The notes: generated from the sequence alone by a model not told the origin. 45,272 nt of DNA from Verrucomicrobiales bacterium (GCA_002715965.1 PBAL01000090.1:1-45272); one strand, 5' to 3'. Shown: positions 10,167 to 20,275, counted from the stretch's first letter. Translations and numbers: made by a program.

Positions 10167-11528
10167 ATGAGTTCATCCACGACACAGCAGGTTGCCGATC
10201 CTTCGCCACCGGCCGAGGCGACCGAAGCCTGCCAAACGCTCGAGGTCAATCGTTTCACCGACGGAGTCCTTGATCCCGCGCGACCGATGCTCGGTCCGGT
10301 GTGCGACGGCGGACGGATCATTGCCAACACGGCGCCCGGTTGCTGGGGACCGATGCTTACCCCCTGCCTGCGGGGAGGACATGAAGTGACGATTCCCGTG
10401 GCCGTGGAAGGGGCCGGGATCGGCGACGCCATCGCGATCCACATCACCGACATCCAGATCACTTCGCTGGCAACCGCTTCCGGGACGGACGCTCCGCTCG
10501 ATGGACGATTCAACGGCGATCCGTTTGTGGCCGGGCGTTGCCCGGAATGTGGAACGGCGAATCCGCCAACAAAGCTCGATGGGATCGGGCAGGCCTCAAT
10601 CCGTTGCGCGAAATGCGGCGCTGAGGCGGCTCCGTTCAAAATCAGCCACGGCTACACCATCGCGTTTGACGATGATCGCGGCGTGGGCGTGACGCTTAAC
10701 CGGGACGCGTCCGAATCCATCGCCCGCGACGCCCATCGTTACGCCGCCATGCCGGAGAACTCAGTCCAGAATTCCGTGCTCACGCTCGCGCCCCACGATC
10801 TCATCGGCATGATGGCACGGTTGCGCCCGTTTCTGGGTCAGCTGGGCACGACGCCCGCAATCGCGCTTCCGGACAGTCACAACGCCGGCGACTTTGGCCA
10901 GTTCCTCATCGGAGCTCCACACGAGCTGGCGATCACCGAGGAACAACTGGAGCAACGGACGGATGGCCACATGGACATCGACGCGGTGCGCGCCGGAGCG
11001 ATTGTCGTCTGTCCGGTCAAAGTTCCGGGAGGCGGGATCTATCTGGGGGACATGCACGCGCTGCAGGGCGATGGCGAGATTGCCGGACACACCTGCGATG
11101 TCGCCGGGAACGCAACGCTTCAGGTTCACGTCCTCAAGGGTCTGAACATCGACGGGCCGTTGCTGTTCCCTGTTCCGGAAGATCTGCCTTATCTGGCCCG
11201 GCCGTTCTCGGCGGATGAGCGGGCGCGCGCACTGACCATCGCTCGTTCCCACGGCCTCGACGAAATCGAACAGACTGCTCCGATCTCGATCGTCGGCACG
11301 GGCCGGGATCTGAACTCCGCCACCGATAACGGGCTGCAAAGAGCCGCCACGCTGCTGGACATGCCGGTTTCCGAAGCCAGGAACCGGGCGACCATCAACG
11401 GAGCCATCGAAATCGGCCGGCATCCCGGAGTCGTGCAAGTCACGTTACTCGCGCCGCTCGATCGATTGAAACGCTGTGGATTGCTTGAACTAGCGTGCCA
11501 GCAATACGAGATAGAGAGTCGCCAGTAG
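10167..11528 (+). CDS. Acetamidase/formamidase family protein with inserted zinc ribbon
   Basis: Starting at the ATG at 10167 gives 453 residues, the usual size for the FmdA/AmdA family; an upstream open stretch to 9969 overlaps the divergent esterase gene and looks non-coding. Family features are the Gly-rich segment CDGGRIIANTAPG and the motif VPGGGIYLGDMHALQGDGEI, near-invariant in acetamidases/formamidases. These enzymes hydrolyse short amides to ammonia and the acid in the cytoplasm. Between residues 125 and 150 there are two C-x2-C pairs (CPECG and CAKCG), a zinc-ribbon-like insertion. There is no signal peptide. An EamA transporter gene follows 171 bp downstream in the same direction, possibly related in function. 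Confidence 0.9.
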   Translation: MSSSTTQQVADPSPPAEATEACQTLEVNRFTDGVLDPARPMLGPVCDGGRIIANTAPGCWGPMLTPCLRGGHEVTIPVAVEGAGIGDAIAIHITDIQITSLATASGTDAPLDGRFNGDPFVAGRCPECGTANPPTKLDGIGQASIRCAKCGAEAAPFKISHGYTIAFDDDRGVGVTLNRDASESIARDAHRYAAMPENSVQNSVLTLAPHDLIGMMARLRPFLGQLGTTPAIALPDSHNAGDFGQFLIGAPHELAITEEQLEQRTDGHMDIDAVRAGAIVVCPVKVPGGGIYLGDMHALQGDGEIAGHTCDVAGNATLQVHVLKGLNIDGPLLFPVPEDLPYLARPFSADERARALTIARSHGLDEIEQTAPISIVGTGRDLNSATDNGLQRAATLLDMPVSEARNRATINGAIEIGRHPGVVQVTLLAPLDRLKRCGLLELACQQYEIESRQ

Positions 11529-11699
11529 GGCAACTTCCCATGCGGCCCCTTTCATCAGCTTCCTGATCTCGGTTCTCTCGGCGCTGGCCGTTCGTGAAGC
11601 GATTCTGGACAGGAATCAGGACCGATCGAAGATCGGCCGGTCGAATTCAAGGGTGATCTTCTCCTTGGCGTTTTCTCCATCTTCCCTCTCACTCCCGCC

Positions 11700-12593
11700 G
11701 TGTGGAACACGCGCTCCAACCTCGCGATTACACTGGGCATCAGCTTGGCGATGCTTTTGTGGGGCGTAAACAACGTGGCCATCCGTTTCATGGTGCAGAA
11801 CTGGCCACCGATGTTTACGGCGGTGACACGGATGATGTGTATCAGTGCGATACTGCTTGCCGTTCTGCGATGGACGCGGTGGCTCGGTGAACCCAAGAAA
11901 CTCTCGCGCGAACTGCACTGGGAGATCTGGCGCAAGGCGGGCACCTGGCAGGCATGTTTCGTTGTGCTGTTCTCCTACGCGCTCGTCTACACGACGGCGG
12001 CTCGCGTGGGTTTGTTCCTGGCTGCTTCACCAGTCTGGGCGGTGTTGTTGGAACTCAAAAGCGAAGGCAGGCGATCGCGAAAATACTTTGCAGCCTGTCT
12101 CGCAGGGATCGGCGTGGGCATCCTTCTGCTTCCGGCCCTCGACAAAGCTGGAGGTGATATTCGTGGCGATCTGCTTGCCCTCGGGTCAACGCTTGCCTGG
12201 GTGATGTTCGGGCGGCAATGCAAGGGATTGGGCAAACACCTGAGCGGAGTCGAAGTCACCGGACACACGATGTGGCGCGCCGCACTTCTGATGTCCCCGT
12301 GGGCGCTTTATGAAGCAGCGACCCGGCCCATGATTGCCACGCCCTGGCTCTTCACCGTGCAATCCTACTGCATCGTTTTCGGAGGCGTGATCGCCTTCAG
12401 CCTGCACTATCACGCCCTGAGATTCTGGCCGATGAGCCGGGTGTTCCTTTGGGGAAACCTCCTTCCGATAACCACCATGGCCGCGGCGTGGTTCATCTTG
12501 GATGAAGCGGTGTCGGCGACGTTCTGGATCTCCATCACGCTGGTGGCGACGGCCGTTGCGATCGGACAGAAAGTGACACCAACCAAATCGTGA
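11700..12593 (+). CDS. EamA/DMT-superfamily transporter
   Basis: The 297-residue protein has about ten hydrophobic helices in two EamA halves. The first begins with ITLGISLAMLLWGVNNVAIRF; the second contains LLALGSTLAWVMFGRQCKGL and ends in an ITTMAAAWFILDEAVSATFW helix pair. That is the standard drug/metabolite transporter signature of an inner-membrane exporter of small metabolites. The start is the GTG at 11700; the frame is open further upstream but has no better start codon. The substrate is not predictable from sequence. It follows the amidase gene by 171 bp without a convincing terminator between them. Confidence 0.88.
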   Translation: MWNTRSNLAITLGISLAMLLWGVNNVAIRFMVQNWPPMFTAVTRMMCISAILLAVLRWTRWLGEPKKLSRELHWEIWRKAGTWQACFVVLFSYALVYTTAARVGLFLAASPVWAVLLELKSEGRRSRKYFAACLAGIGVGILLLPALDKAGGDIRGDLLALGSTLAWVMFGRQCKGLGKHLSGVEVTGHTMWRAALLMSPWALYEAATRPMIATPWLFTVQSYCIVFGGVIAFSLHYHALRFWPMSRVFLWGNLLPITTMAAAWFILDEAVSATFWISITLVATAVAIGQKVTPTKS

Positions 12594-13107
12594 CCGAACG
12601 GCTACATTCGATCCTTACGGGTTTGCACCGCTCCATAGTCCATGGAACTTGGGCGATGGAGTTCGAGGTCTACTCGCGCCACACGAGTCAAATCATACTC
12701 GCATCGGTTTTCGCGCCCACGGACTCGTGTACCCGTCCCTCCACCACTCACCTGCAATCGCCCCTGCATTGACGGGTCGGGTTCGAGAGCTACCCCCGAA
12801 TTGAGTGAATTCTGTCTGTCGAGATTCCATAGAGCACTCCGACCATGCTGGCTGTGACCGATCCCGCCGAGCTTGCCTGGGTGAGAAAGACTGGCTAGCG
12901 AGCAGGCTTATCGAGCAGACCCCACCGGCCTCACGCCAATGGTGAATCAGATTGATTCCTGCGGTGGAAATCTTCTTCACCATCCAGACGAGCTGGATGG
13001 GGCCTTTTCAATCCGGCCACCGATATTAGCTGCCAATCTCGTTCACCATCGGTAGCAGGCCGCATTGACGTAAGTATCTGAAATCCAATTGCTTTTGCAG
13101 GATATGT
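12594..13107 (+). other. Intergenic stretch of about 510 bp with a 9-bp inverted repeat
   Basis: I see no convincing gene here. Open frames on both strands have Arg/Ser-rich, low-complexity products without recognisable domains. The most striking structure is a perfect 9-bp inverted repeat, ACACGAGTC at 12681-12689 and GACTCGTGT at 12722-12730, enclosing 32 bases. It could form a long hairpin in RNA or be a protein-binding dyad. AGGA just before 13108 is the ribosome binding site of the next gene. Confidence 0.4.
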
Positions 13108-13980
13108 GTGTCATATGCGGCCACGGTCATGCGGAATTCCGCCTTCAGTATTTCACTTCTGATTTGTGTGTTGTTGCTGAGCGTCGCCCATTCACCGGCG
13201 CCGGACTCGCACATGATTGAAGTGATCCGCGATTCGAGTTCGCTGCCGCACAAGCAAGACCCGTCCACTTCGACCGCGGGCTTGATCCGGCAGACCTTGG
13301 AAGGCCTGGGGCTACTTGGACCCGACGCCCCCCTGCTGCACCAGACGACAGTCACTCCGTCTACCATGGAGACGATGACGTACACCCAATGGCCACTGGC
13401 CGATCGACTGATGCCGAAGCCTTGGGTGGAGCAGGGAGTTCCGGGTTTCTACGTTCCCGCCGTTGAGCCTCCCGATATCATTTATCCCGTCATTGAGAAC
13501 ACTTGGGAGCGAAAGCCCAACAGCTATGTGTATTCTCATTCCGAGCAAACCGACATTCGTCCACCCTCCTACAACAATGGTCAGCTGGTTGCACCCAGTC
13601 ACGAAAATCCGGACTTCGACCTGACGGGTGTCAGTGCGTTGGCTTTGAGAAAGTTTGCGACCAGGAACACGAACGCCATCGCCGGGGGACTTGCCTTCGC
13701 CGACAAGCTAAAGGCGATCCAAGCCGGCTTTCGCCGTTTGCCTGGCGGACAGTTTCGCTCGGCGAGCATCTGGGATTTCTATGATGCTCCCAACGATCCC
13801 CGGGCTGGCAACGATGAGGATCGCGTGCGCGAGCAGCGCCATGCGGTTTATCGGCGTTCCAGGTTCGATTACCGGAATCCGCGAGAACAGTTGGACCCGA
13901 AAGATCCCCAACCTTCCTACTCCATTCGTGAAGCCTGCCTTCCGGAGTTTCGCACGATTTGTTACCCGGGCGGTTTCTGA
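13108..13980 (+). CDS. Secreted protein of unknown function
   Basis: The 290-residue product is not recognised. The GTG start at 13108 has AGGA about 6 bp upstream; an ATG at 13129 is an alternative that gives the same signal peptide core (FSISLLICVLLLSVAHSPA). The mature part is rich in Pro, Tyr and Asn, with no transmembrane segment. Blocks such as PPDIIYPVIENTWERKPNSY and FYDAPNDPRAGNDEDRVREQ suggest a folded extracellular protein, but no catalytic motif is evident. The last part has an isolated Cys pair (ACLPEFRTIC). It may be lineage-specific. The codon pattern looks normal, which supports a real gene. Confidence 0.6.
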   Translation: MSYAATVMRNSAFSISLLICVLLLSVAHSPAPDSHMIEVIRDSSSLPHKQDPSTSTAGLIRQTLEGLGLLGPDAPLLHQTTVTPSTMETMTYTQWPLADRLMPKPWVEQGVPGFYVPAVEPPDIIYPVIENTWERKPNSYVYSHSEQTDIRPPSYNNGQLVAPSHENPDFDLTGVSALALRKFATRNTNAIAGGLAFADKLKAIQAGFRRLPGGQFRSASIWDFYDAPNDPRAGNDEDRVREQRHAVYRRSRFDYRNPREQLDPKDPQPSYSIREACLPEFRTICYPGGF

Positions 13981-14024
13981 GTTACGTCGATCGACGCTGT
14001 GTGCCCGGACTTCTCAGTTTTTTC

Positions 14025-14810
14025 ATGAAAGTCTACTCTGTACAATTCGACATCGTCTGGGAAAATCAGCCTGCCAACTTCGCCAAGATCGAATCGATGT
14101 TGGAAGCCGCTCAGCCGGACCGTAACTCATTGGTCCTATTGCCGGAGATGTTCGCGTGTGGTTTCACCATGAACGTGGAACAAGCGGTGGAGGAGAAGGG
14201 AAATCAGCGTGAGTTCATTCGACGCATCGCCAAGGAACACGACGTCTACGTGGTCGGTGGCGTCGTGGCTCCCGGCCCCGATGGAAAAGGACAGAACCAA
14301 TCGGTAGCTCATTCACCGGCCGGGGATGAAATCGCCTGCTATACGAAGATGCAGCCGTTCAATGTGCGCGGTGAAGGGGATGCCTATCCGGCGGGCAATG
14401 AGCCGGTCACCTTTGATTGGTGCGGCGTCACGGTGGCCCCGTTCATCTGTTACGATTTGCGCTTTCCGGAGGTCTTTCGGCTGATCGCACAGTCCAACGT
14501 GGAATTGATCACGGTGATGGCAAGCTGGCCGGACAAGAGAATCCTGCATTGGGTGCGATTGTTGCAGGCCCGCGCGATTGAGAACCAGTGCCACATCGTG
14601 GCCTCGAACCGCTGCGGAACCGATCCGCATCTCAATTACAATGGACGCAGCCTCATTGCGGATTTCAATGGAGAGATTCTGGCCGATGCCGGCGATCGCG
14701 AAGAGGTACTCAGCGTGGACCTTGATTTTGAATTGCTGCGGGAGTATCGGGCCGGGCTGCCGTTCCTGAAGGACATGCGGCAGGACCTGATTGGCCGACC
14801 GCTCACGTGA
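14025..14810 (+). CDS. Carbon-nitrogen hydrolase, omega-amidase (YafV/Nit2)-like
   Basis: The ATG at 14025 gives 261 residues, typical of the family; the frame extends back to 13959 but overlaps the previous gene. The nitrilase-superfamily triad is visible: Glu41 in LLPEMF, Lys108 in YTKMQPF and Cys142 in ICYDLRFPE. Omega-amidase-type features follow, including MASWPDKR, HWVRLLQARAIENQC and a SLIADFNGE strand. Such enzymes deamidate alpha-keto acid amides (2-oxoglutaramate, 2-oxosuccinamate) made when glutamine or asparagine serve in transamination, including methionine salvage. It is cytoplasmic. It meets the convergent MORN-repeat gene with no intergenic base. Confidence 0.88.
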   Translation: MKVYSVQFDIVWENQPANFAKIESMLEAAQPDRNSLVLLPEMFACGFTMNVEQAVEEKGNQREFIRRIAKEHDVYVVGGVVAPGPDGKGQNQSVAHSPAGDEIACYTKMQPFNVRGEGDAYPAGNEPVTFDWCGVTVAPFICYDLRFPEVFRLIAQSNVELITVMASWPDKRILHWVRLLQARAIENQCHIVASNRCGTDPHLNYNGRSLIADFNGEILADAGDREEVLSVDLDFELLREYRAGLPFLKDMRQDLIGRPLT

Positions 14811-15458
14811 CTACTCCCCCGAGGGTTTGTCCTCGAAGTCTTTTTCGCTGACGATTTTTCCTGCGGCCATCTCGACCTCACGCCTCAGATTGCCGCTCTC
14901 GTAAAAGGACTTGGAGAGTCCCTGTGGAACTCCATTCGAAAGCATCACTTCCTGCGAAAGCTCTCCGTTGGGATGAAATTTCCGAAACGCACCGTGAAAC
15001 TCGCCGGCGATGATTTCGCCTTCGGAGACCAGACCGCCTTCCATGTTCCATTTTGTCCGCAGGCCATGCGACACGCCGTTGGTGAAGAATTCGCGAACCT
15101 GAATCTGTCCATTGGTGAAATATCCCTCGGACATTCCATGCAACACTCCGTTGCTGACCATCGTTCGTGACTTCACCTGATCGCTCTCGTAACGCTCAAG
15201 AACCAGGCCCGTGAACGGCGTTACGCCGTCATCCAAAAACCACGCGTCATTGGTGCGCCTCAAATCGCCGAGCAGCATTTCGACCGGTCTTTCGGGTTCA
15301 GGTATTGGAGGCGCGGGCGCCGATTTTCGCCCCCTGATCATAAACAGCGCCAATACGATGAGAGCAACCACCGCGAGGATACCCAGCTTCGCCTCGCCGG
15401 ATTTGGACGATTTGTTATTCGATGAACTCAGAGCCTTCATTTTCACTGCATCAGTCAA
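14811..15458 (-). CDS. Membrane-anchored MORN-repeat protein
   Basis: The 215-residue product has a single N-terminal transmembrane segment (GILAVVALIVLALFMI) followed by a Pro-rich linker. Then come several MORN_2-type repeats, for example NGVLHGMSEGYFTNGQIQV, NGVSHGLRTKWNMEGGL, FHGAFRKFHPNGEL and NGVPQGLSKSFYESGNLRR. A second possible start is the Met at residue 7. MORN_2 repeats fold into beta-hairpins and are usually interaction modules; no enzymatic role is implied. It is the last gene of the lysA - lipoprotein - mqnC run, only 6 bp after mqnC, so it is likely co-transcribed. Confidence 0.8.
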   Translation of the reverse strand: MTDAVKMKALSSSNNKSSKSGEAKLGILAVVALIVLALFMIRGRKSAPAPPIPEPERPVEMLLGDLRRTNDAWFLDDGVTPFTGLVLERYESDQVKSRTMVSNGVLHGMSEGYFTNGQIQVREFFTNGVSHGLRTKWNMEGGLVSEGEIIAGEFHGAFRKFHPNGELSQEVMLSNGVPQGLSKSFYESGNLRREVEMAAGKIVSEKDFEDKPSGE

Positions 15459-15464
15459 ACTCCG

Positions 15465-16610
<1,146 letters not shown>

Positions 16611-16612
16611 GA

Positions 16613-16996
16613 TTAGTTCTCCGTTGGCTCACTCACGTAAACCACCTTCGAATCATAATACTTGCGCTTGCCGTTTTCGTCTATGGTCACGCGGTAAACA
16701 AAGGCCGGTGATTCGTCGTCATTCTTGGTCGCGTAGATCTGGGCGCGGATCAGCCGCTCGTCGTTGCCGACTTCCATCACCGCCCGATTGCCGCGCTCAA
16801 ACCGTATGTGTGGCCTGGCCAGAACGGTATGTTCCTCAAATTTTCCTTCGGCGATCAAGAAGCGCGCCTCGAACACCTGCGGCTGGTCCGTACGCAGGAC
16901 TTTCACTTCCGTGCTGATGCCGTGACCGGCAAAAGTCGCGCAACCGGCCATGACAATTCCCGCTGCCAGAGACATTAGGATTCGAACTTTCATCAT
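16613..16996 (-). CDS. Small lipoprotein of unknown function
   Basis: From the Met codon at 16996 the product is 127 residues with a short lipoprotein signal (KVRILMSLAAGIVMAGC). The lipobox VMAGC predicts lipid attachment and membrane anchoring. An upstream start at 17032 would overlap the end of lysA and break the signal sequence. The mature protein is a small, charged, beta-rich domain with conserved-looking stretches FEARFLIAEGKFEEHTVLAR and YYDSKVVYV. I do not recognise a family. It lies between lysA (23 bp upstream) and mqnC (2 bp downstream), so it is expressed with housekeeping biosynthetic genes. Confidence 0.8.
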   Translation of the reverse strand: MMKVRILMSLAAGIVMAGCATFAGHGISTEVKVLRTDQPQVFEARFLIAEGKFEEHTVLARPHIRFERGNRAVMEVGNDERLIRAQIYATKNDDESPAFVYRVTIDENGKRKYYDSKVVYVSEPTEN

Positions 16997-17019
16997 TGGA
17001 CCCTTCTGATCTTCACCCG

Positions 17020-18318
17020 TCACTTCAACCACCTGGGCACATGTTCACCGGCCCAGATTTCCTTCACCGGCTGCCGCTTGCGAACCACGGCCGACGTCTT
17101 GCCGTTGACCAACACCTCCGCTGCAAGCGGCCGGGAGTTGTACGTCGAGGCCATGACAAATCCATAGGCACCTGAACTGAGCATCCCCACGTAGTCGCCT
17201 TCTTTGATGCGCGGCAGAAGCCGATCCTTGCAGAACGTATCGCCCGACTCGCAAATCGGTCCAACCACGTCGCTGGAAATCTTGCCACCCTTGCCCTGCT
17301 TCAATGGCAGGATCTCGTGGTAAGACTCGTAAAACGCCGGCCGTATCAGGTCGTTCATCGCGGCATCCACGATCACAAAATTTTTGTGTGCCGTTTTCTT
17401 CACATACTCGACGCGAGTCACGAGGACCCCTGCATTGCCGGCGATGAAACGCCCGGGCTCGATCACGATGCGCATGTCCAGTTGCTTCAGAAGCGGGATC
17501 AAGCGACGCGAGTATTCGGCGGGCGTCAGTATCCCCTTCGCGTCCTTGGACTTCCACCACTTCTCGTCGCCACTTGCGAGTGCCGGCTCGTAGACAATTC
17601 CAAGTCCGCCTCCGATGCTGCAGAACTCCAGATTGTGACGCTTTTTCAGGCGTTGCACCAATGGGATCATCTTCGCGACCGCATCTTCAAAGGGTTGCAC
17701 GGAAGTCAGCTGCGAACCGATGTGCATCTGCACGCCGCGCAACCAGATGTTCGGCAGCTTGGCTGCCTTGCGATAGACGCTTTCGATCTTCTCGTACGGA
17801 ATGCCGAATTTGTTCTCGTACGTGCCGGTCGTGATCTTTGCGTGGGTCTTGGCATCGACATTCGGATTCACGCGAATGGCGATCGGCGCGTTCTTCTTCA
17901 ATCGTCCGGCAACCTTGCTGATCCGCTGAAGCTCCGGCTCACTCTCGACGTTGAAGCAGTAGATTCTTTTGCGCAGTGCCAGCTCGATTTCGTCCTCTGT
18001 CTTGCCCACGCCGGCGAAGGTGCATTTCTTCGCATCGCCACCGGCTGCGATGACGCGGAGCAGTTCTCCACCGCTGACGATGTCAAATCCGCTTCCTTGA
18101 TTCGCCAAGGTGCGCATGACGCCGAGATTGCTGTTCGCCTTCATGGCGTAGCAGATCAGGTGATCGACCGGAGACAGAGCGTCATCGAGTTTCTGAAAAT
18201 GATCCTCAAGCGTGGCCTGTGAGTAAACAAAGAGAGGCGTACCGTGCGCCTTGGCAAGCGCCTCAACGGACACCTGCTCGCAATATAGCCTGCCGCGTTT
18301 GTAGCCAAACTGATGCAT
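17020..18318 (-). CDS. lysA: Diaminopimelate decarboxylase
   Basis: The 432-residue protein shows the fold-III PLP decarboxylase pattern. Lys60 in CYAMKANSN binds PLP. The segment MHIGSQ (His199) stacks on the cofactor, and GGGLG and EPGR (287-290) bind its phosphate. Cys356 in CESGD and GAYGFVMAS near the C terminus complete the active site. The enzyme makes L-lysine from meso-diaminopimelate, the last step of lysine synthesis. It is the first gene of a probable four-gene minus-strand operon (lysA, lipoprotein, mqnC, MORN). About 190 bp separate it from the divergent pseudopilin gene, where its promoter should lie. Confidence 0.95.
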   Translation of the reverse strand: MHQFGYKRGRLYCEQVSVEALAKAHGTPLFVYSQATLEDHFQKLDDALSPVDHLICYAMKANSNLGVMRTLANQGSGFDIVSGGELLRVIAAGGDAKKCTFAGVGKTEDEIELALRKRIYCFNVESEPELQRISKVAGRLKKNAPIAIRVNPNVDAKTHAKITTGTYENKFGIPYEKIESVYRKAAKLPNIWLRGVQMHIGSQLTSVQPFEDAVAKMIPLVQRLKKRHNLEFCSIGGGLGIVYEPALASGDEKWWKSKDAKGILTPAEYSRRLIPLLKQLDMRIVIEPGRFIAGNAGVLVTRVEYVKKTAHKNFVIVDAAMNDLIRPAFYESYHEILPLKQGKGGKISSDVVGPICESGDTFCKDRLLPRIKEGDYVGMLSSGAYGFVMASTYNSRPLAAEVLVNGKTSAVVRKRQPVKEIWAGEHVPRWLK

Positions 18319-18508
18319 GTCGCGCAGTTATGCCAAAGCGCCGGAGGTTGAGGCAAATCGCAAAATCGTTCGCGAGGCAAGTTTCGCGATGAAATTGAAC
18401 GCCCGTGCCCCGCCTGCCGCCTGCATTGGCCGCAATTCCGTTTCTATTCCCAACCCATTCGGATAGCTTCCCGCGGAACTTCGCCGATCAAAGGATGCCA
18501 ACACGAGA

Positions 18509-19321
18509 ATGCAACTGAACCACCACGAATGGCCTGATGACCCGCAAGCCCTGTCACTGACCGAATTGCTCGTCGTGATCGGGATCATTGCGATTATTGC
18601 CGCATTGTTGCTCACGGCGGTTGGACGCAGCAAGGGCACGGCGCAAAAGACCGGGTGCATCAACAACCAGAAACAGCTCATCACCACCTGGACGCATTGG
18701 TCCGGAGACAACAACGATCGCCTCGTGCCCAGCCACTCGTATCGGGTCCAGGGTGAGCGAGTCATTCCTTGGGTGACCGGCATGGGCCACCCGAACAAGG
18801 GAGCGATGACCAACAGGATGTATCTCACCAATCACCAATACTCGGCGTTCTCGTCGTATGTTGGAAACGTCCAGATCTACAAGTGCCCATCCAATCGTGA
18901 ACGCATCGACGGCTACGAGGCAATCCGTTCCTATTCCATGAATGCATACATGGGACGTCCGCGAACGCAGCACGATACGACCTACCGGGTATTCGAACAC
19001 GAACCGGAGATCGTCCAACCCGATCATCTATTCGTCTTTGCCGATCAGAACCAGAAGTACATCTGTTGGCCGATGATGATGATCAACATGGAAGAAAACG
19101 CCTGGATCAATCTTCCCGCCAGTCATCACAACTACGGTGGCACTTTCTCCTTCGCCGACGGCCACGTGGAATACAAGAAGTGGTACGAGGAGACCACCGC
19201 GGGCGATCCCACGGTGAAACGTTGGATCGAGGCCTCCTGGCCGAAACACGCCACCGGCACGCGCACCAACGATCGCGATCTCACCTGGGTTCGCGAGCAC
19301 GCGACCATCGAGATACCATGA
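18509..19321 (+). CDS. Type II/IV pseudopilin-like protein with H-X9-DG C-terminal motif
   Basis: The 270-residue product carries a prepilin-type cleavage/methylation region. The stretch LSLTELLVVIGIIAIIAALL has Glu at +5 (Glu19) and a long hydrophobic helix. The residue before the cleavage point is Ala14 rather than the usual Gly, a variant often seen in this phylum. The C-terminal half is the DUF1559-type domain, with HHNYGGTFSFADGHVEYKKW matching the H-X9-DG signature. Such proteins are very abundant in Planctomycetes and Verrucomicrobia and are thought to form surface pseudopili; their exact role is unknown. Its stop overlaps the next start codon (ATGA), so the two are translationally coupled. 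Confidence 0.88.
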   Translation: MQLNHHEWPDDPQALSLTELLVVIGIIAIIAALLLTAVGRSKGTAQKTGCINNQKQLITTWTHWSGDNNDRLVPSHSYRVQGERVIPWVTGMGHPNKGAMTNRMYLTNHQYSAFSSYVGNVQIYKCPSNRERIDGYEAIRSYSMNAYMGRPRTQHDTTYRVFEHEPEIVQPDHLFVFADQNQKYICWPMMMINMEENAWINLPASHHNYGGTFSFADGHVEYKKWYEETTAGDPTVKRWIEASWPKHATGTRTNDRDLTWVREHATIEIP

Positions 19322-19782
19322 GCAACGAAACCACCACCAAACTTATCTTCTACCCGGTATTGTTGATCCTGACCCTGGTTCGCAAGCCGGTGTTCTGGAT
19401 CATCGTTGTTCTCCTGCTCGGATTCTGGCTCATGCGTGGGCAGCAACAAGTGGAACAATCGCAGGACAACGAAACCGCGATGAATGCCATTATCGAACAG
19501 TCCATCCCCGTGATTCCCAAATCCAAGCCGGAAGCACAGATCCCCTCCATTCCGGGCGTGGCGAAGAAAGGCGGGCAAGACACTGAATCCGAGGAGTTTA
19601 CCTTTCCTCCAGAATTCACCGAGGCAGTCAGCGCCAAGTTTCGCATGGCGAAAGGACGCGAACCCAAGGATTGGGATGACTTCGTCTCCGCCGGGGTTGT
19701 GGATAAAGTTCCTCCTGCCCCTAAGGGATTCAGGTACGTCTACGACGCCGAGCTGGGGCTGATGGAGATGATCAGGGAGTAA
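19318..19782 (+). CDS. Membrane-anchored protein coupled to the pseudopilin
   Basis: The 154-residue protein begins at the ATG overlapping the pseudopilin stop codon. It has one or two N-terminal hydrophobic segments (KLIFYPVLLILTLV and FWIIVVLLLGFWLM), a Gln/Asp-rich linker and a small C-terminal domain. Blocks in that domain such as FTEAVSAKFRMAKGREPKDW and VVDKVPPAPKGFRYVYDAEL resemble the small helical domain that follows pseudopilins in this phylum. No enzyme motif is seen. The ATGA overlap argues that it works with the pseudopilin, but this is inference. Confidence 0.72.
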   Translation: MSNETTTKLIFYPVLLILTLVRKPVFWIIVVLLLGFWLMRGQQQVEQSQDNETAMNAIIEQSIPVIPKSKPEAQIPSIPGVAKKGGQDTESEEFTFPPEFTEAVSAKFRMAKGREPKDWDDFVSAGVVDKVPPAPKGFRYVYDAELGLMEMIRE

Positions 19783-19942
19783 TTGAATCGGGGAATTGCT
19801 CCCAATCCGATTCCAGACATTGCGGAACGGGGCGTCATTTGCACGCCGCTCGTGCGGAGATTCTTCCCGGGCATTCTCAGACTTGCACCTTGGATTCGTT
19901 CGCAAGAACAACAACGGCGGCATATGTGCTGAAGGGTGTGGC

Positions 19943-20214
19943 ATGAAAGCGGCAGTATTCTTCGAGAGGGACGGCCGCCATCAAGCTGTGCCCCAGCACT
20001 TCGAGGGCTTCAAAGTCAAGACCAAGGCGATTCGCGCGCTGAAGCAGCTCAAGGCGCCGGGTTTCTCCTGATAGCCACCACCAACCAGCCGGGCCTTGCC
20101 GGTGGCGCTCTCTGCCGGCGTGAGAAAGACCCCATGCAGATCAAAGGCTTTTCCAAGGAGATCAAAGCCTATCGGGTGGAAGGCTTGAATTCGCTCTCAA
20201 GCGAGGCTTCGTAA
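19943..20214 (+). pseudogene. Decayed HAD phosphatase (GmhB-like), possibly fused to a cyclase tail
   Basis: The frame starts MKAAVFFERDG, matching the first HAD motif (DxDGxxN) of D-glycero-D-manno-heptose-1,7-bisphosphate phosphatases, but with Glu replacing the nucleophile Asp and no LN after the DG. It continues FKVKTKAIRALKQLKAPGF and stops at 20071. Shifting one base near 20053 (one G missing in GCGGCC) restores FLLIATTNQPGLAGGALCRR, the second HAD block. After about CRREKD the similarity ends, and the last part (KGFSKEIKAYRVEGL) looks more like the end of a class III adenylate cyclase. The piece is far shorter than the about 180 residues of an intact enzyme. I read it as a remnant created by deletion and frameshift. 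Confidence 0.7.
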
Positions 20215-20275
20215 GGTCAAGTCCGTCCAAAAAAGGAATCGCCATTCCGTCCGCTCCCGTGTTTCGTCGCTGAGC

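Noticed and set aside
11622..11636. CCGATC-GAA-GATCGG hairpin between the amidase and EamA genes
   Set aside because: Only six base pairs and no T tract; not convincing as a terminator.
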